This document shows positions 34,044-43,228 of a stretch of 44,123 bases of DNA, one piece after another. The notes under the pieces were generated by a model. That model was not told where the DNA came from. It ran no database searches and saw only the letters and a program-made list of their open reading frames with translations. Origin of the DNA: Rhodocyclaceae bacterium. Its GTDB lineage: Bacteria; Pseudomonadota; Gammaproteobacteria; Burkholderiales; Rhodocyclaceae. The stretch is from assembly GCA_026417115.1 (NCBI GenBank), contig JAOADW010000044.1, forward strand, positions 1 through 44,123, read 5' to 3'. Every line of letters begins with the position of its first letter. Within the stretch, counting starts at the first letter, position 1. Both the position numbers and the translations under genes were made by a program.

Positions 34044-36539
34044 TTATTGAAAATCGACGCCGTAGGCAGAGGCTATTTGTTCGAGAAGCGCAAGCGCTTT
34101 GGCGTGATCGAAATTGCCGATCAGCTCGAGCAAGCGCGCAAACCGTGGTTCTCGCGGGACGGCGGCTGCGAGTTCTGCTAGCAGCTCGTCCTGCGGCCAT
34201 TCATGATTGGCCAGGAGGGGATGTAAGACGCGCACGAGCCTGATGATGCGCCCTTCATCGGCTGGTTCTGTCGCACCCTCGGCTAGAGGAAGGGCCGGTT
34301 TCGTGGCGGCAGCAACCGCAAGAGGTGGCGGCGGGGTCGCATCCAGCGGCGGTGAGGAGGTCGGCTTGGCCTTGAAGGCGACGAGGTCTGGCGGGTTGCA
34401 CGGAGATTCTTCGCTGGCGCGCTTGACGCGGATGGTAAACCGGAAAGTGGCGCCAACGCCAGGAGCGCCAAAGGCTCGGATCTCTCCGCTCATCAACGTG
34501 ACGAGCCGTCGGCAAATCGCCAACCCTAGGCCGGCACCGCCGAAACGGCGTGTCGTGCCGCTTTCGCCTTGGGTGAATGGGGCGAACAACCGTTCGCTGT
34601 CGTCGGGATTCAGCCCGATGCCGGTGTCCTGAACGCTGAATTCGAGAGCGATGCGATCAGGATCCTCGGAGGCGAGCGCCTTGGCGTAGAGCGAAACACC
34701 GCCGCTGGGCGTGAATTTGACGGCGTTGCCGACGAGATTGACGAGTACCTGGCGCAAGCGCATGGCATCGCCAATGACCACGGCGGGCACATCGGCGGCG
34801 ATTTCGGCTTTCCAGGCGAGATGCTTTTGTTCCATTTGCGCTGCGAACAAATCTCTGACTTCAGCGACCACTTCGGCCACGGAAAACGGCGCTTCCTCGA
34901 GCGTGAGCCTGTTTGCCTCGACTCTCGAAAAATCAATCAAGTCATTGAGCAAGACGAGCAGGGAGTGCCCGGCTTTCTGGGCCATGAGCAGCCATCTGCG
35001 CTGGTTGGGGGTGAGCGGTGCGTCGCCAAGCGTCAGTTCAATGAAGCCCAACAAGGCGTTCATCGGCGTGCGGATCTCATGGCTCATATTGGCGAGAAAG
35101 GCGCTTTTTGCCCGATCCGCAGCCTGCGCCTCGGCGCGAGACTGTTCAAGCGCCATCTGATCCAGGACTTGCTGGGTGACGTCTTGCACGGTGCCAATGC
35201 CAAGCAGCAATTTTCCTTCCTCATCGAATTTCAGCTCTGCCTGCTCGCGCACCCATTTCGTTTCGCCGCCGACGACAATGCGGTGCACGAGGTCATAAGG
35301 AGCGCCATTCATGGCGGCCCGCCAAGCAGCATCGACTTTTTCGCGATCCTCGGGATGCACGCGCGAAAGAAAATCCTCGTAAGACAAGGGTTGGTGGGAT
35401 TCGACGCCAAAGATGCGATAGGTTTCGAGCGACCACGTGAGCTCATGGGTGGCGCCATCGATTTGCCAGCTGCCGATCTTGGCGACCCGTTGCGCACGGT
35501 TGAGCATGTCAATGGCCGATCTGAGCGCGGCTGCGTCGCGCGCTTGCGTTTCCGCAAGCAGGCGCTGGGCGACATAGGCCTCTTCTTGCCGTTTGCGCCC
35601 GCGTTCGAGCGCACCGATGAGCGCGAAAAGGAGCAGGGTCAGGAGGCCACCGGTTGTGATCAGGATGAGCTTTTCGTTTCGGCGGCTGGCTTCGAGATCG
35701 GAAAGCGCGATGCCCGCGGCGAGCGACAAGGGGCGCTTACCGACATCGTGCCAGCCGACGATACGTTCGACGCCATCGAGACCGCGCCCACGCGCAACAC
35801 CTTTGGGCTGGCCAGCGGCGATAGAGGCGAAGACGGGTGCGGCGGAAGCATCCCGACCGAAATAAATTTCATGTTGAGGCCAGCGCGCCACCACGCGCAA
35901 GGGCTCTCGTCGCTGCAGCAGGACGATCAGGCCTTGGCTGCCGAGCGGAAAGCGCCCATAGGTCTCGGCCAGATGCTGGGTATAGACCGTGCCCACCAGC
36001 ACGCCGACGAAAGCGCCGCGTCGATCGGAAAGCCGAAGGCTCAGGGGGAGAACCGGCTTTTTCGAGACGCGCCCCATAATGGGCTCGGCAATGTAGAGAC
36101 CGAGATCGGCGCGTTCGCGGTGGGCGCGGAAGTAATCTCGGTCGGCAAATGGGGCGCCGACCTGAAAACCGGGAACCGTCGAAGCAACTCCTCGTCCTTG
36201 AGCGTCGAAGATGCCGAAATCGATATAGGGAGGCAGAGAGGCGCGCATTTCATGGATGATGCGAGCCATTGCCGCCGGCTCGAAATCAGTCGCGGCAAGG
36301 CGCTGGGCGAGCACCTGCATGGAGATCTCCACGCTCTGGAACAACTGTTCGGTCTGCAAAGCCAGCGCATGCGATAACTGGGCGACGTCTTTTTCCGTGT
36401 TCTTTTCATGCAAATGGCCTAGAGAGACCAGCAAAACGAAGATGCTCAGCCAAAGGGCGGCAACCGAAAGCAAAGCGACGAGCCGGAAAGGCGTCGCCCC
36501 CTGGAAGGTCTCGCGTGCATCGAGCGAAGGAGAGGTCAT
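34044..36539 (-). CDS. Membrane sensor histidine kinase coupled to acetate kinase
   Basis: An 831-residue kinase. TM1 (about 22-42) and TM2 (about 295-315, LILITTGGLLTLLLFALIGAL) enclose a periplasmic Cache-like domain (FADRDYFRAHR, GRVSKKPVLPLSL). A PAS domain with a PAC motif follows, then HisKA with His487 in MSHEIRTPMN, and HATPase_c with DTGIGLNPDD and GGAGLGLAICRRL. The last 120 residues are a Pro/Ala linker and a small helical end; there is no receiver or Hpt histidine. The ATG overlaps the ackA stop in ATGA, a firm start, so the kinase is made with acetate kinase. Ligand unknown; Cache domains often bind small organic acids. Confidence 0.93.
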   Translation of the reverse strand: MTSPSLDARETFQGATPFRLVALLSVAALWLSIFVLLVSLGHLHEKNTEKDVAQLSHALALQTEQLFQSVEISMQVLAQRLAATDFEPAAMARIIHEMRASLPPYIDFGIFDAQGRGVASTVPGFQVGAPFADRDYFRAHRERADLGLYIAEPIMGRVSKKPVLPLSLRLSDRRGAFVGVLVGTVYTQHLAETYGRFPLGSQGLIVLLQRREPLRVVARWPQHEIYFGRDASAAPVFASIAAGQPKGVARGRGLDGVERIVGWHDVGKRPLSLAAGIALSDLEASRRNEKLILITTGGLLTLLLFALIGALERGRKRQEEAYVAQRLLAETQARDAAALRSAIDMLNRAQRVAKIGSWQIDGATHELTWSLETYRIFGVESHQPLSYEDFLSRVHPEDREKVDAAWRAAMNGAPYDLVHRIVVGGETKWVREQAELKFDEEGKLLLGIGTVQDVTQQVLDQMALEQSRAEAQAADRAKSAFLANMSHEIRTPMNALLGFIELTLGDAPLTPNQRRWLLMAQKAGHSLLVLLNDLIDFSRVEANRLTLEEAPFSVAEVVAEVRDLFAAQMEQKHLAWKAEIAADVPAVVIGDAMRLRQVLVNLVGNAVKFTPSGGVSLYAKALASEDPDRIALEFSVQDTGIGLNPDDSERLFAPFTQGESGTTRRFGGAGLGLAICRRLVTLMSGEIRAFGAPGVGATFRFTIRVKRASEESPCNPPDLVAFKAKPTSSPPLDATPPPPLAVAAATKPALPLAEGATEPADEGRIIRLVRVLHPLLANHEWPQDELLAELAAAVPREPRFARLLELIGNFDHAKALALLEQIASAYGVDFQ

Positions 36540-37720
36540 GTTTTCAGCAACTTCAGCACATGCCTGGCGATGATCCATTCCTCGTTGGTCGGCAAGACGA
36601 GGACGGGAATGCGGCTCTCACACGAGGAAATGCAGCGCGCGCCGGCGGCGTTGGCGGCCTCATCGAGCGCTAGGCCAAGCCAAGCGAGCTGGCGGCAGAC
36701 GCGCGCGCGTATCGGGGCCGCGTGCTCGCCAATGCCGCCCGTGAAGACGAATACGTCGAGCCCACCGAGCGCGGCGACGAGCGAGCCCGTTTCGCGCACG
36801 ATGCGGTAACAGAAGAGTTCGATTGCTTCTTGCGCCTCTGGGTGGTCGCTGGCGAGCAAGGTGCGCATGTCGGAAGAGATGCCCGACACGCCGAGCAGGC
36901 CTGATTCTTTGTAAAGCAATTGCGTCAGCGCCGCTACCGACATGCCCTGATGTTCCAGCAAGTAAAGCAGCACCCCCGGATCGAGAGCGCCACAGCGCGT
37001 CCCCATCATCAGCCCTTCGAGGGCGGTAAAGCCCATCGTCGTGGCGATGCTCTTGCGTTGCCAGAGAGCGCACATCGAGGCGCCATTGCCGAGATGGGCG
37101 ACGATGACTCGGCCATCGGCCTTTTCGCAAGGCAAATGGCGCGGTAGGGCTTCGGCGATGTATTCGTAAGAAAGACCATGGAAACCATAGCGGCGCACGC
37201 CCAGCGCCGTGATCTTGCGTGGAAGGGCGAAGAGCTGGGCAAGAGCGGGCTGGCTGCGGTGGAAGGCCGTATCGAAGCAAGCGATTTGCGGCACATGTGG
37301 CAACGCGGAACGCATTGCTTCGATGCCGGCAAGGTTGTGCGGCTGATGCAACGGCGCCAAAGGGATCAGCTGGGCAAGTTGCGCCATGACGGCCTCATCG
37401 ATGCACACGGGCGCCGTGAAATGCTCGCCGCCATGGACGACGCGGTGGCCGACCGCCTGGATGGACCATCCGCCTTCGTGCGATGCAAGCCAGGCAAAAA
37501 GATGCGCCAGCGCTGCCCGATGCGCCCCTTCGCTTGGCAGATCGATGGTCGTGTCGAGGAGCGTGCCGCCGGCGTCTTTGACTTGGAAGCGCGGCTGCGA
37601 GCCCAGACCGTCGATGGCGCCGAATAGCCCAGGACGCTCGGGCAGCGTCGGCGCGTAGGGAAAGAGCGCGAACTTGAGCGAGGAGGAACCCGCGTTGAGG
37701 GTGAGGATGCCGTCTTGCAT
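36536..37720 (-). CDS. ackA: Acetate kinase
   Basis: A 394-residue cytoplasmic kinase interconverting acetate and acetyl phosphate with ATP. LNAGSSSLKF marks the N-terminus, HRVVHGG and FDTAFH the catalytic area, and HLGNGASM and GFTALEGLMMGTR the family signatures. It begins just after the phosphotransacetylase fusion (seven bases), the partner enzyme, and ends inside the sensor kinase start. Confidence 0.95.
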   Translation of the reverse strand: MQDGILTLNAGSSSLKFALFPYAPTLPERPGLFGAIDGLGSQPRFQVKDAGGTLLDTTIDLPSEGAHRAALAHLFAWLASHEGGWSIQAVGHRVVHGGEHFTAPVCIDEAVMAQLAQLIPLAPLHQPHNLAGIEAMRSALPHVPQIACFDTAFHRSQPALAQLFALPRKITALGVRRYGFHGLSYEYIAEALPRHLPCEKADGRVIVAHLGNGASMCALWQRKSIATTMGFTALEGLMMGTRCGALDPGVLLYLLEHQGMSVAALTQLLYKESGLLGVSGISSDMRTLLASDHPEAQEAIELFCYRIVRETGSLVAALGGLDVFVFTGGIGEHAAPIRARVCRQLAWLGLALDEAANAAGARCISSCESRIPVLVLPTNEEWIIARHVLKLLKT

Positions 37721-37726
37721 GGGCTT

Positions 37727-39145
37727 TTAGGGGGCGCGATTGGCGCGTCGGGCATGGCTGATGACGACGGCGATGGCGGTCGAGGCGGTGCGTGTCATCG
37801 CCGAATCGGCGCGCGAGGTGAGCACGATCGGTACGCGCGCTCCGAGCACGATGCCAGCTGCCAATGCGTCGGCGAGGTATTCAAGCTGCTTGGCGAGCAT
37901 GTTGCCCGATTCGATGTCGGGCACGAGCAGGATGTCGGCTTGTCCTGCTACGACGGATTTGATGCCTTTCGTGCGCGCAGCCGCCGTCGAGATCGCGTTG
38001 TCGAAGGCCAAGGGTCCATCGAGCACGCCTCCTTTGATTTGGCCCCGATCGGCCATCTTGCACAAGGCGGCGGCGTCTAAGGTCGCCGGCATCTTCGGAT
38101 TGACGGTTTCCACAGCGGCGAGGAGCGCGACCTTGGGTTCCGGGATGCGCAGCATGTGGGCGAGATCGATCGCGTTTTGCACGATGTCGACCTTGGTGAC
38201 GAGATCCGGCGCTACATTGACGGCGGCATCGGTGATCATCAAGGGGCGTGGATAGGTCGGCACGTCCATGAGGAACACGTGGCTGATGCGTCGGCCGGTG
38301 CGTAAGCCAGTTTCTTTTGCCACGACTTCGCTCATCAGCTCGTCGGTGTGCAGCGAGCCCTTCATCAAGGCTTCGACTTGGCCTTCACGCGCGAGCGCGA
38401 CCGCCGCTTCTGCCGCGGCATGACTATGCGGCACGTCGAGCAGCGTGCAGCCGGCAAGGTCTGCGCCCAATTCTTCGGCGAGCTTGCGGATGCGGAGCAC
38501 AGGCCCGACGAGCGTAGGGTGTATGAGACCGCGGTCGCGTGCGAGCAAGGCACCCTTGAGCGACTCGACGTCACAGGGGTGAACGACGGCCATGCGGATG
38601 GGGGAAAGGTCGCGTGTGATGGAAAGCAAATGCTCATAACGAGCGGTTTTGGTGGTGGTAAGATGGATTTCCGGCAAGGCCACTTTGGGGCGGCGAATCT
38701 TCGTCGTCGGCGCGATGACCTCGATGGCGCCGGCGATCACGCGCTCGCCTTCTTGGTTGGTGCAGAGACAATCGAAGAGGATGTGGTGGTTATGTTCGAA
38801 CTTGCGTTGGCAGGTGACCGTGACCGTCAGGGTGTCGCCAACGCGAATCGAACGTTCGAAGCGAAGTCGTTGATCGACGTAGATCGTGCCCGGTCCAGGG
38901 AGTTCAGCGCCCAGCAGGTTCGAGAACAACAAGGCGCCCCACATGCCATGCGCTACGACTTCGCGGAATTCGGAGGAGCGCGCATATTCGGGGTCGACGT
39001 GGGCGGGATTGATGTCGCCGGAGATCACCGCAAACATCTGGATGTCTTCGGCGCGCAGGGTGCGTGTGAGGGATGCGCTGTCGCCGACATGGATTTCATC
39101 GAAGGTGCGGTTTTCGATCAATTCGAGGGCAGTCGTTTCGCTCAT
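37727..39145 (-). CDS. MaoC-like hydratase fused to phosphate acetyl/butyryltransferase
   Basis: A 472-residue fusion. The N-terminal hot-dog domain (about 15-150, SLTRTLRAEDIQMF, SGDINPAHVDPEYA) is MaoC-like and contains the dehydratase-type D-x-N-x-x-H. The rest is the phosphotransacetylase/phosphotransbutyrylase domain (EALMKGSLHTDELM, PLMITDAAVNVAPD). With acetate kinase it would interconvert acyl-CoA, acyl phosphate and carboxylate. Annotated elsewhere as a bifunctional enoyl-CoA hydratase/phosphate acetyltransferase. ATG 39145; the upstream frame to 39226 overlaps the mtfA end and is spurious. Whether acetyl- or butyryl-CoA is the real substrate cannot be told. Confidence 0.9.
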   Translation of the reverse strand: MSETTALELIENRTFDEIHVGDSASLTRTLRAEDIQMFAVISGDINPAHVDPEYARSSEFREVVAHGMWGALLFSNLLGAELPGPGTIYVDQRLRFERSIRVGDTLTVTVTCQRKFEHNHHILFDCLCTNQEGERVIAGAIEVIAPTTKIRRPKVALPEIHLTTTKTARYEHLLSITRDLSPIRMAVVHPCDVESLKGALLARDRGLIHPTLVGPVLRIRKLAEELGADLAGCTLLDVPHSHAAAEAAVALAREGQVEALMKGSLHTDELMSEVVAKETGLRTGRRISHVFLMDVPTYPRPLMITDAAVNVAPDLVTKVDIVQNAIDLAHMLRIPEPKVALLAAVETVNPKMPATLDAAALCKMADRGQIKGGVLDGPLAFDNAISTAAARTKGIKSVVAGQADILLVPDIESGNMLAKQLEYLADALAAGIVLGARVPIVLTSRADSAMTRTASTAIAVVISHARRANRAP

Positions 39146-39203
39146 GGTCGTCGATAGAATCCGAGATGACGCATTCTCTCCCAAGCGCCGTGACAGGGCA
39201 ATG

Positions 39204-39977
39204 TCAAGCCGCTGCGGACGGCGCAAGCGGATCCTGGCGATAGAACAACGCGAGTTGCCGATAGACGGGGGGATAGGCCTCCGCGAGGAGGGAGGGCGCT
39301 TCGAAAAAGACTTCGCTGGTCACCGCGAAGAATTCGCTCGGATGTTCCGCCGCATAGGGGTCGAGCAAAGTCTCTTCGCCGGCCTCGACGCGCCGACAGA
39401 AATCTTCATAGGCCGGCGCGAATGCTTCGCGCCAGGCGCGCACGCTCATCTTATCGTGCAATCTCGGCAGACCGTCCGTTGCGCCATTGGTCATGTCGAG
39501 TTTGTGTGCGAATTCGTGAATCACGACATTGACATCGCCAGTGGCGTTCGGGTCGTCAAACCAGGATAGCAAGACGGGCCCGCCTTCCCAAGCTTCTCCA
39601 AGCACGGTGTCGTCATATTCATGGACGACGCCGTCATCATCGATGATGCGGCGGGGAATCACGAAGTCACCAGGGTAGATGATGATGCCAACCCATTCGT
39701 CATACCATGAAAGGCCTAGATTGAGGATTGGAAGGCAGGCCTGCAACGCGATTTCGAGTTGCATGCGGCGGGTGAGCGCGAGCCCCTGCGCGCCGCTCCA
39801 TTCCTTGCTCACGATGAATTCCGCGGCGAGTCGACGCAGGCGGTTCCATTCTTCTTCGCTCAGTCGGTCGAAGAAAGGGTAGGGCCATGCGGCCTCTCGC
39901 CATTCGGCGTCGTCGATGGCAAGACGGGCCGCTAATCGGCGTGCGCGGGACTGGCGCCATCGGGACAAAAGGCCCAT
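39204..39977 (-). CDS. mtfA: MtfA-family zinc peptidase
   Basis: A roughly 257-residue zinc-dependent peptidase of the MtfA (YeeI) family, known in Escherichia coli to interact with the Mlc repressor. The zinc motif HEFAH at 154-158 lies in NVVIHEFAHKLDM, and the late FAVTSEVFFE holds the further ligand glutamate. ATG 39977 is likely; GTG 39986 is an in-frame alternative. Neither has a good ribosome binding site. No regulatory partner is nearby. Confidence 0.9.
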   Translation of the reverse strand: MGLLSRWRQSRARRLAARLAIDDAEWREAAWPYPFFDRLSEEEWNRLRRLAAEFIVSKEWSGAQGLALTRRMQLEIALQACLPILNLGLSWYDEWVGIIIYPGDFVIPRRIIDDDGVVHEYDDTVLGEAWEGGPVLLSWFDDPNATGDVNVVIHEFAHKLDMTNGATDGLPRLHDKMSVRAWREAFAPAYEDFCRRVEAGEETLLDPYAAEHPSEFFAVTSEVFFEAPSLLAEAYPPVYRQLALFYRQDPLAPSAAA

Positions 39978-40010
39978 GGTTTGCACTGACGAGCAAATCC
40001 TGCAGGCTCG

Positions 40011-40793
40011 TCAGTCGATTTTGGCCTTGTTGCGAAGCTCGGCGATGTGTTTTTCTACGGCCATATTGCGCAACCTTTGCACGATCTGGGGCTTGACCTC
40101 ATCGAGCGCGGGCGCCTTGAGCTCGCGTACGTCGTCGAGCTGGATCACGTGCCAGCCAAAATTGGTCTGCACGGGTACTTCCGTAAATTTGCCTTTTTCC
40201 AGCCTGACCATGGCTTCGGCAAACGGTTGCACGAAGCTCGCCTTGTTCGCCCAACCGAGATCGCCGCCACGCTCCTTGGAGCCGGGGTCTTTCGAGGCTT
40301 TGGCCAGCTCTTCGAATTTCGCGCCGCTTTTCAGCTTGGCGATGACGTCCTTGGCCTCGCCTTCGGTTTCGACGAGGATATGGCGCGCCTTGTATTCCTT
40401 TTCGCCCAGCGCGGCTTTGATGGCGTCATATTCCTTCTTGACGTCTTCGTCGGATATCTTCAGATTACGTGCGTAGTCGTTGAGATAGGCGGAGATCAAC
40501 ACTCCCTGGCGCGCGAGGTCCATCTGCGCCTGCACGTCGGGCTTCTTGTCGAAACCTTTCTTCGTCGCTTCTTGGGCCAAGACCTCGCGTCGTACGAGTT
40601 CTTCTTTGATCGCCGCTTCGAGCTCGGGGGTCTTGGTTTGCCCCTGCGCGAGTTGGTTGGCGAGGATCACTTGAGCGCGCGAGGCGGGGATCGGTTTGCC
40701 ATTGACCTTGGCGAGCACGCTGTCGGCGTAGGCAACAGGCGAGGCGAGCGTGATCAGGCTGACGAGGGAAAGAGGAGCGAGGATGCGTTTCAT
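40011..40793 (-). CDS. Periplasmic parvulin-type peptidyl-prolyl isomerase
   Basis: A 260-residue chaperone-isomerase. A Sec signal peptide (MKRILAPLSLVSLITLASP, cut near AYA-DS) targets it to the periplasm. A helical N-domain is followed by a PpiC/parvulin domain (about 130-225) with KARHILVETEGEA, FEELAKASKDPGS, GGDLGW and FGWHVIQL. Likely assists outer-membrane protein folding. ATG 40793; upstream frame to 40877 overlaps the bolA end. It follows bolA by 23 bases. Confidence 0.93.
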   Translation of the reverse strand: MKRILAPLSLVSLITLASPVAYADSVLAKVNGKPIPASRAQVILANQLAQGQTKTPELEAAIKEELVRREVLAQEATKKGFDKKPDVQAQMDLARQGVLISAYLNDYARNLKISDEDVKKEYDAIKAALGEKEYKARHILVETEGEAKDVIAKLKSGAKFEELAKASKDPGSKERGGDLGWANKASFVQPFAEAMVRLEKGKFTEVPVQTNFGWHVIQLDDVRELKAPALDEVKPQIVQRLRNMAVEKHIAELRNKAKID

Positions 40794-40816
40794 ACGAGTG
40801 TTCTCACAGGTTGGAT

Positions 40817-41086
40817 TCAGTAGGAGGTTGTTTCTTCGGGCGTGCGGGCGACGATCGCCAGGGCATGGATGCCACAAGCGGAAAGATCACCGATGGCATC
40901 ATACACCAGGCGATGACGTGCAAGCGTCGTAAGCCCGCGAAAGCGCTCCGAAACGATGGTGACGGCATAATGACCGCCTTCTCGACTGCCCGCGTGGCCC
41001 ACATGCTGGGCGCTGTCGTCTCGAATGTCTAGCCGCACGGGCGAGAGCACGGCCAGTTTGACGCGGAGATGCTCGGTCGTGTTCAT
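40817..41086 (-). CDS. BolA-family protein
   Basis: An 89-residue small protein of the BolA fold, linked to monothiol glutaredoxins and Fe-S handling. The N-terminal helix [17 protein letters not shown] and the core [17 protein letters not shown] and [24 protein letters not shown] fit the family. Cys71 could be a cluster ligand with the neighbouring His. ATG 41086 overlaps the stop of the YciI-like gene in ATGA, so the two are coupled. Confidence 0.9.
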   Translation of the reverse strand: MNTTEHLRVKLAVLSPVRLDIRDDSAQHVGHAGSREGGHYAVTIVSERFRGLTTLARHRLVYDAIGDLSACGIHALAIVARTPEETTSY

Positions 41087-41382
41087 GGCAATACGCGCTT
41101 GAAGGGTTTGACGACGACACGGGCAAAGACGCCCGCCGTCACATAGGGGTCGCCAGCCGCCCAGCTTTCGGCTTCTGCCAGCGAGGGAAACTCGGCGACG
41201 ATCAGGCTTCCGGAAAAGCCCGCAGGCCCGGGATCAGGACTATCGATGGCTGGGCAAGGGCCAGCCAGAATCAGCCGGCCTTCTTCGATGAGCGCCTGCA
41301 AGCGCGCGAGGTGGGCAGGGCGTGCCGCTAGGCGAGCTTGCAACGTGCCGGGCGCATCCTCGCCGAGAATCATGTAAAGCAT
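41083..41382 (-). CDS. YciI-family protein
   Basis: A 99-residue YCII-domain protein, ferredoxin-like fold. It starts [13 protein letters not shown], has [22 protein letters not shown] and the later [22 protein letters not shown], typical of the family. The function is not established. ATG 41382 shares one base with the yciB stop (TGATG). The open frame begins one codon earlier with TTG. Confidence 0.88.
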   Translation of the reverse strand: MLYMILGEDAPGTLQARLAARPAHLARLQALIEEGRLILAGPCPAIDSPDPGPAGFSGSLIVAEFPSLAEAESWAAGDPYVTAGVFARVVVKPFKRVLP

Positions 41383-41921
41383 CAACGCGACTCCTTTTCG
41401 GTAGGCAAATGGCGGCTAATCACGACGCCCTGGAGCAGGACGAAGACGAGCATCAGACCCATGCCGCCGAACAATTTGAAATTGACCCAGGCTTCTTCGC
41501 TGAAGCCATAAGCGACATAGAGGTTGGCGGCGCCCATGAACGCGAAAAAAACGATCCAGGAAAAGTTGAGCCTGCGCCAAAGTGCATCCGGCAGCTCGAT
41601 TTGTTCAGCGAGCATGGTGCGCATCAGGTTGCGCCGCATGAGCGCGGCGCCTGCGAGCACGGCGGCGAATAGCCAATAAAGAATCGTCGGCTTCCATTTG
41701 ATGAAGGTGGGATCGTGCAGAAAGAGCGTCATGCCCCCGAAAACAACGACGAGCACGCCACTGGCGATCAACATCTTATCAACGCGTCCATGACGCCATT
41801 TGATCCAGGCGATTTGCGCACAGGTCGAAACGATCGCGACAGTGGTCGCGACATAGATGTCGTAAGCCTTGTATGCGACGAAGAAGAGAATGACTGGAAG
41901 AAGATCGAAGAGGAATTTCAT
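41382..41921 (-). CDS. yciB: Inner-membrane septation protein A (YciB/IspZ)
   Basis: A 179-residue membrane protein with about five helices, linked to cell-envelope organisation and septation. [17 protein letters not shown] is the conserved N-terminus; [11 protein letters not shown] and [30 protein letters not shown] follow. First gene of the chain yciB-yciI-bolA-ppi; it is divergent from dadA by 44 bases. Confidence 0.93.
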   Translation of the reverse strand: MKFLFDLLPVILFFVAYKAYDIYVATTVAIVSTCAQIAWIKWRHGRVDKMLIASGVLVVVFGGMTLFLHDPTFIKWKPTILYWLFAAVLAGAALMRRNLMRTMLAEQIELPDALWRRLNFSWIVFFAFMGAANLYVAYGFSEEAWVNFKLFGGMGLMLVFVLLQGVVISRHLPTEKESR

Positions 41922-41965
41922 CGGCTCCCTATAATGCCTGCAATGGACACGAAGACGTTGCCACG

Positions 41966-43228
41966 ATGCACATTCTAATCCTGGGCGCAGGACTCATTGG
42001 CGTCGCCTCTGCCTGGCATCTCGCGCGCGAGGGTCTCAAGGTGACCGTCCTCGATCGCCAACCCGGCGTTGCGCGAGAGACGAGCTTTGCCAATGGCGGC
42101 CAGATTTCGACGAGCCATGCCGAGCCCTGGGCGAACCCCAGGGCGCCCCAAAAGATCCTCGCATGGCTCGGGCGCAGCGATGCGCCCTTGCTTTGGCGTT
42201 GGCGTCTCGATCCGGCCCAGTGGCGCTGGGGCTTGCGCTTCTTGGGCGAATGTCGCGCAACGCGCACGCGTGAGAACATTCGTGCGATCCTGGCCCTGGC
42301 GTTGATGAGCCGGGAAAAATTGAAAGCCTTGCGCCAGGAGCTTTCACTCGACTATGACTGCCTTGAATGCGGCATCCTGCATGTCTATACCGATCGCGGG
42401 GAGTTTGCGCATGCCGTGTTGCAAGCGGAAACGATGCGCCGTTTCGGCTGCGACCGGCGGCCGGTTTCTGCCGACGAGTGCCTCGCCATCGAGCCTGCGC
42501 TTGCGGAAAGCAGACTGCCCATCGTGGGAGGCACCTATACGGCAGACGACGAATCGGGCGATGCGCATCGCTTCGCCGTTGGACTTGCCGAGCATTGCCG
42601 TCGGCTTGGCGTGCGCTTCCGGTTCGGCGAGACCGTGTGCGCGCTCGAGGTGCGTGAGAAGCGTTTTCATGCCCTGCAATTGGCCTCGGGAGAACGAATT
42701 TCCGCCGATTGTCTGGTCGTCGCCGCCGGCAGCTTCAGCACACCCCTGCTTGCGCCCTTAGGGTTGCGTTTGCCGGTTTATCCCGCCAAGGGCTATTCCG
42801 TGACGATCCCGCTCGAGGCCGAGGCGTCACAATGGGCGCCCCGCGTGAGCCTGATCGACGATGGCGCAAAACTCGTTTTTTCGCGTCTCGGGGCGCGTTT
42901 GCGGGTGGCCGGCACGGCCGAATTCGCGGGGTATGATCTCAGCATTCGTGATGCGCGTATCGCGCCTCTGCTGCGGCGCGTGCGTGCGCTCTTCCCGCGT
43001 GTGCCCATCGAGGAGGACAAGATCGAACGCTGGTGCGGCTTGCGTCCAGCGACTCCGGGCAACGTGCCTTTGATCGGACCGACGCCGATCGAGGGGCTCT
43101 ATCTCAACACCGGCCATGGCACCTTGGGCTGGACCATGGCCGTGGGCTCTGGCGCCTTGCTTGCCGATTTGATCCTGGGGCGCGCGCCCGAGATCGATCC
43201 ATCGCCTTATCGCATGAAGGAGGCATAA
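41966..43228 (+). CDS. dadA: D-amino acid dehydrogenase, DadA-like
   Basis: A 420-residue FAD flavoprotein of the DadA family, which oxidises D-amino acids (D-alanine in known members) and passes electrons to the respiratory chain. The FAD motif is GAGLIG (residues 7-12), followed by [11 protein letters not shown], and the C-terminal FAD end reads [18 protein letters not shown]. Length is normal. No alanine racemase (dadX) is nearby. The stop shares one base with galE (TAATG). Confidence 0.88.
   Translation: MHILILGAGLIGVASAWHLAREGLKVTVLDRQPGVARETSFANGGQISTSHAEPWANPRAPQKILAWLGRSDAPLLWRWRLDPAQWRWGLRFLGECRATRTRENIRAILALALMSREKLKALRQELSLDYDCLECGILHVYTDRGEFAHAVLQAETMRRFGCDRRPVSADECLAIEPALAESRLPIVGGTYTADDESGDAHRFAVGLAEHCRRLGVRFRFGETVCALEVREKRFHALQLASGERISADCLVVAAGSFSTPLLAPLGLRLPVYPAKGYSVTIPLEAEASQWAPRVSLIDDGAKLVFSRLGARLRVAGTAEFAGYDLSIRDARIAPLLRRVRALFPRVPIEEDKIERWCGLRPATPGNVPLIGPTPIEGLYLNTGHGTLGWTMAVGSGALLADLILGRAPEIDPSPYRMKEA

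Noticed and set aside
34569-36377. A 602-codon plus-strand open frame opposite the sensor kinase
   Set aside because: It mirrors the kinase gene, has no protein-family resemblance, and results from GC-rich codon bias of the true minus-strand gene.
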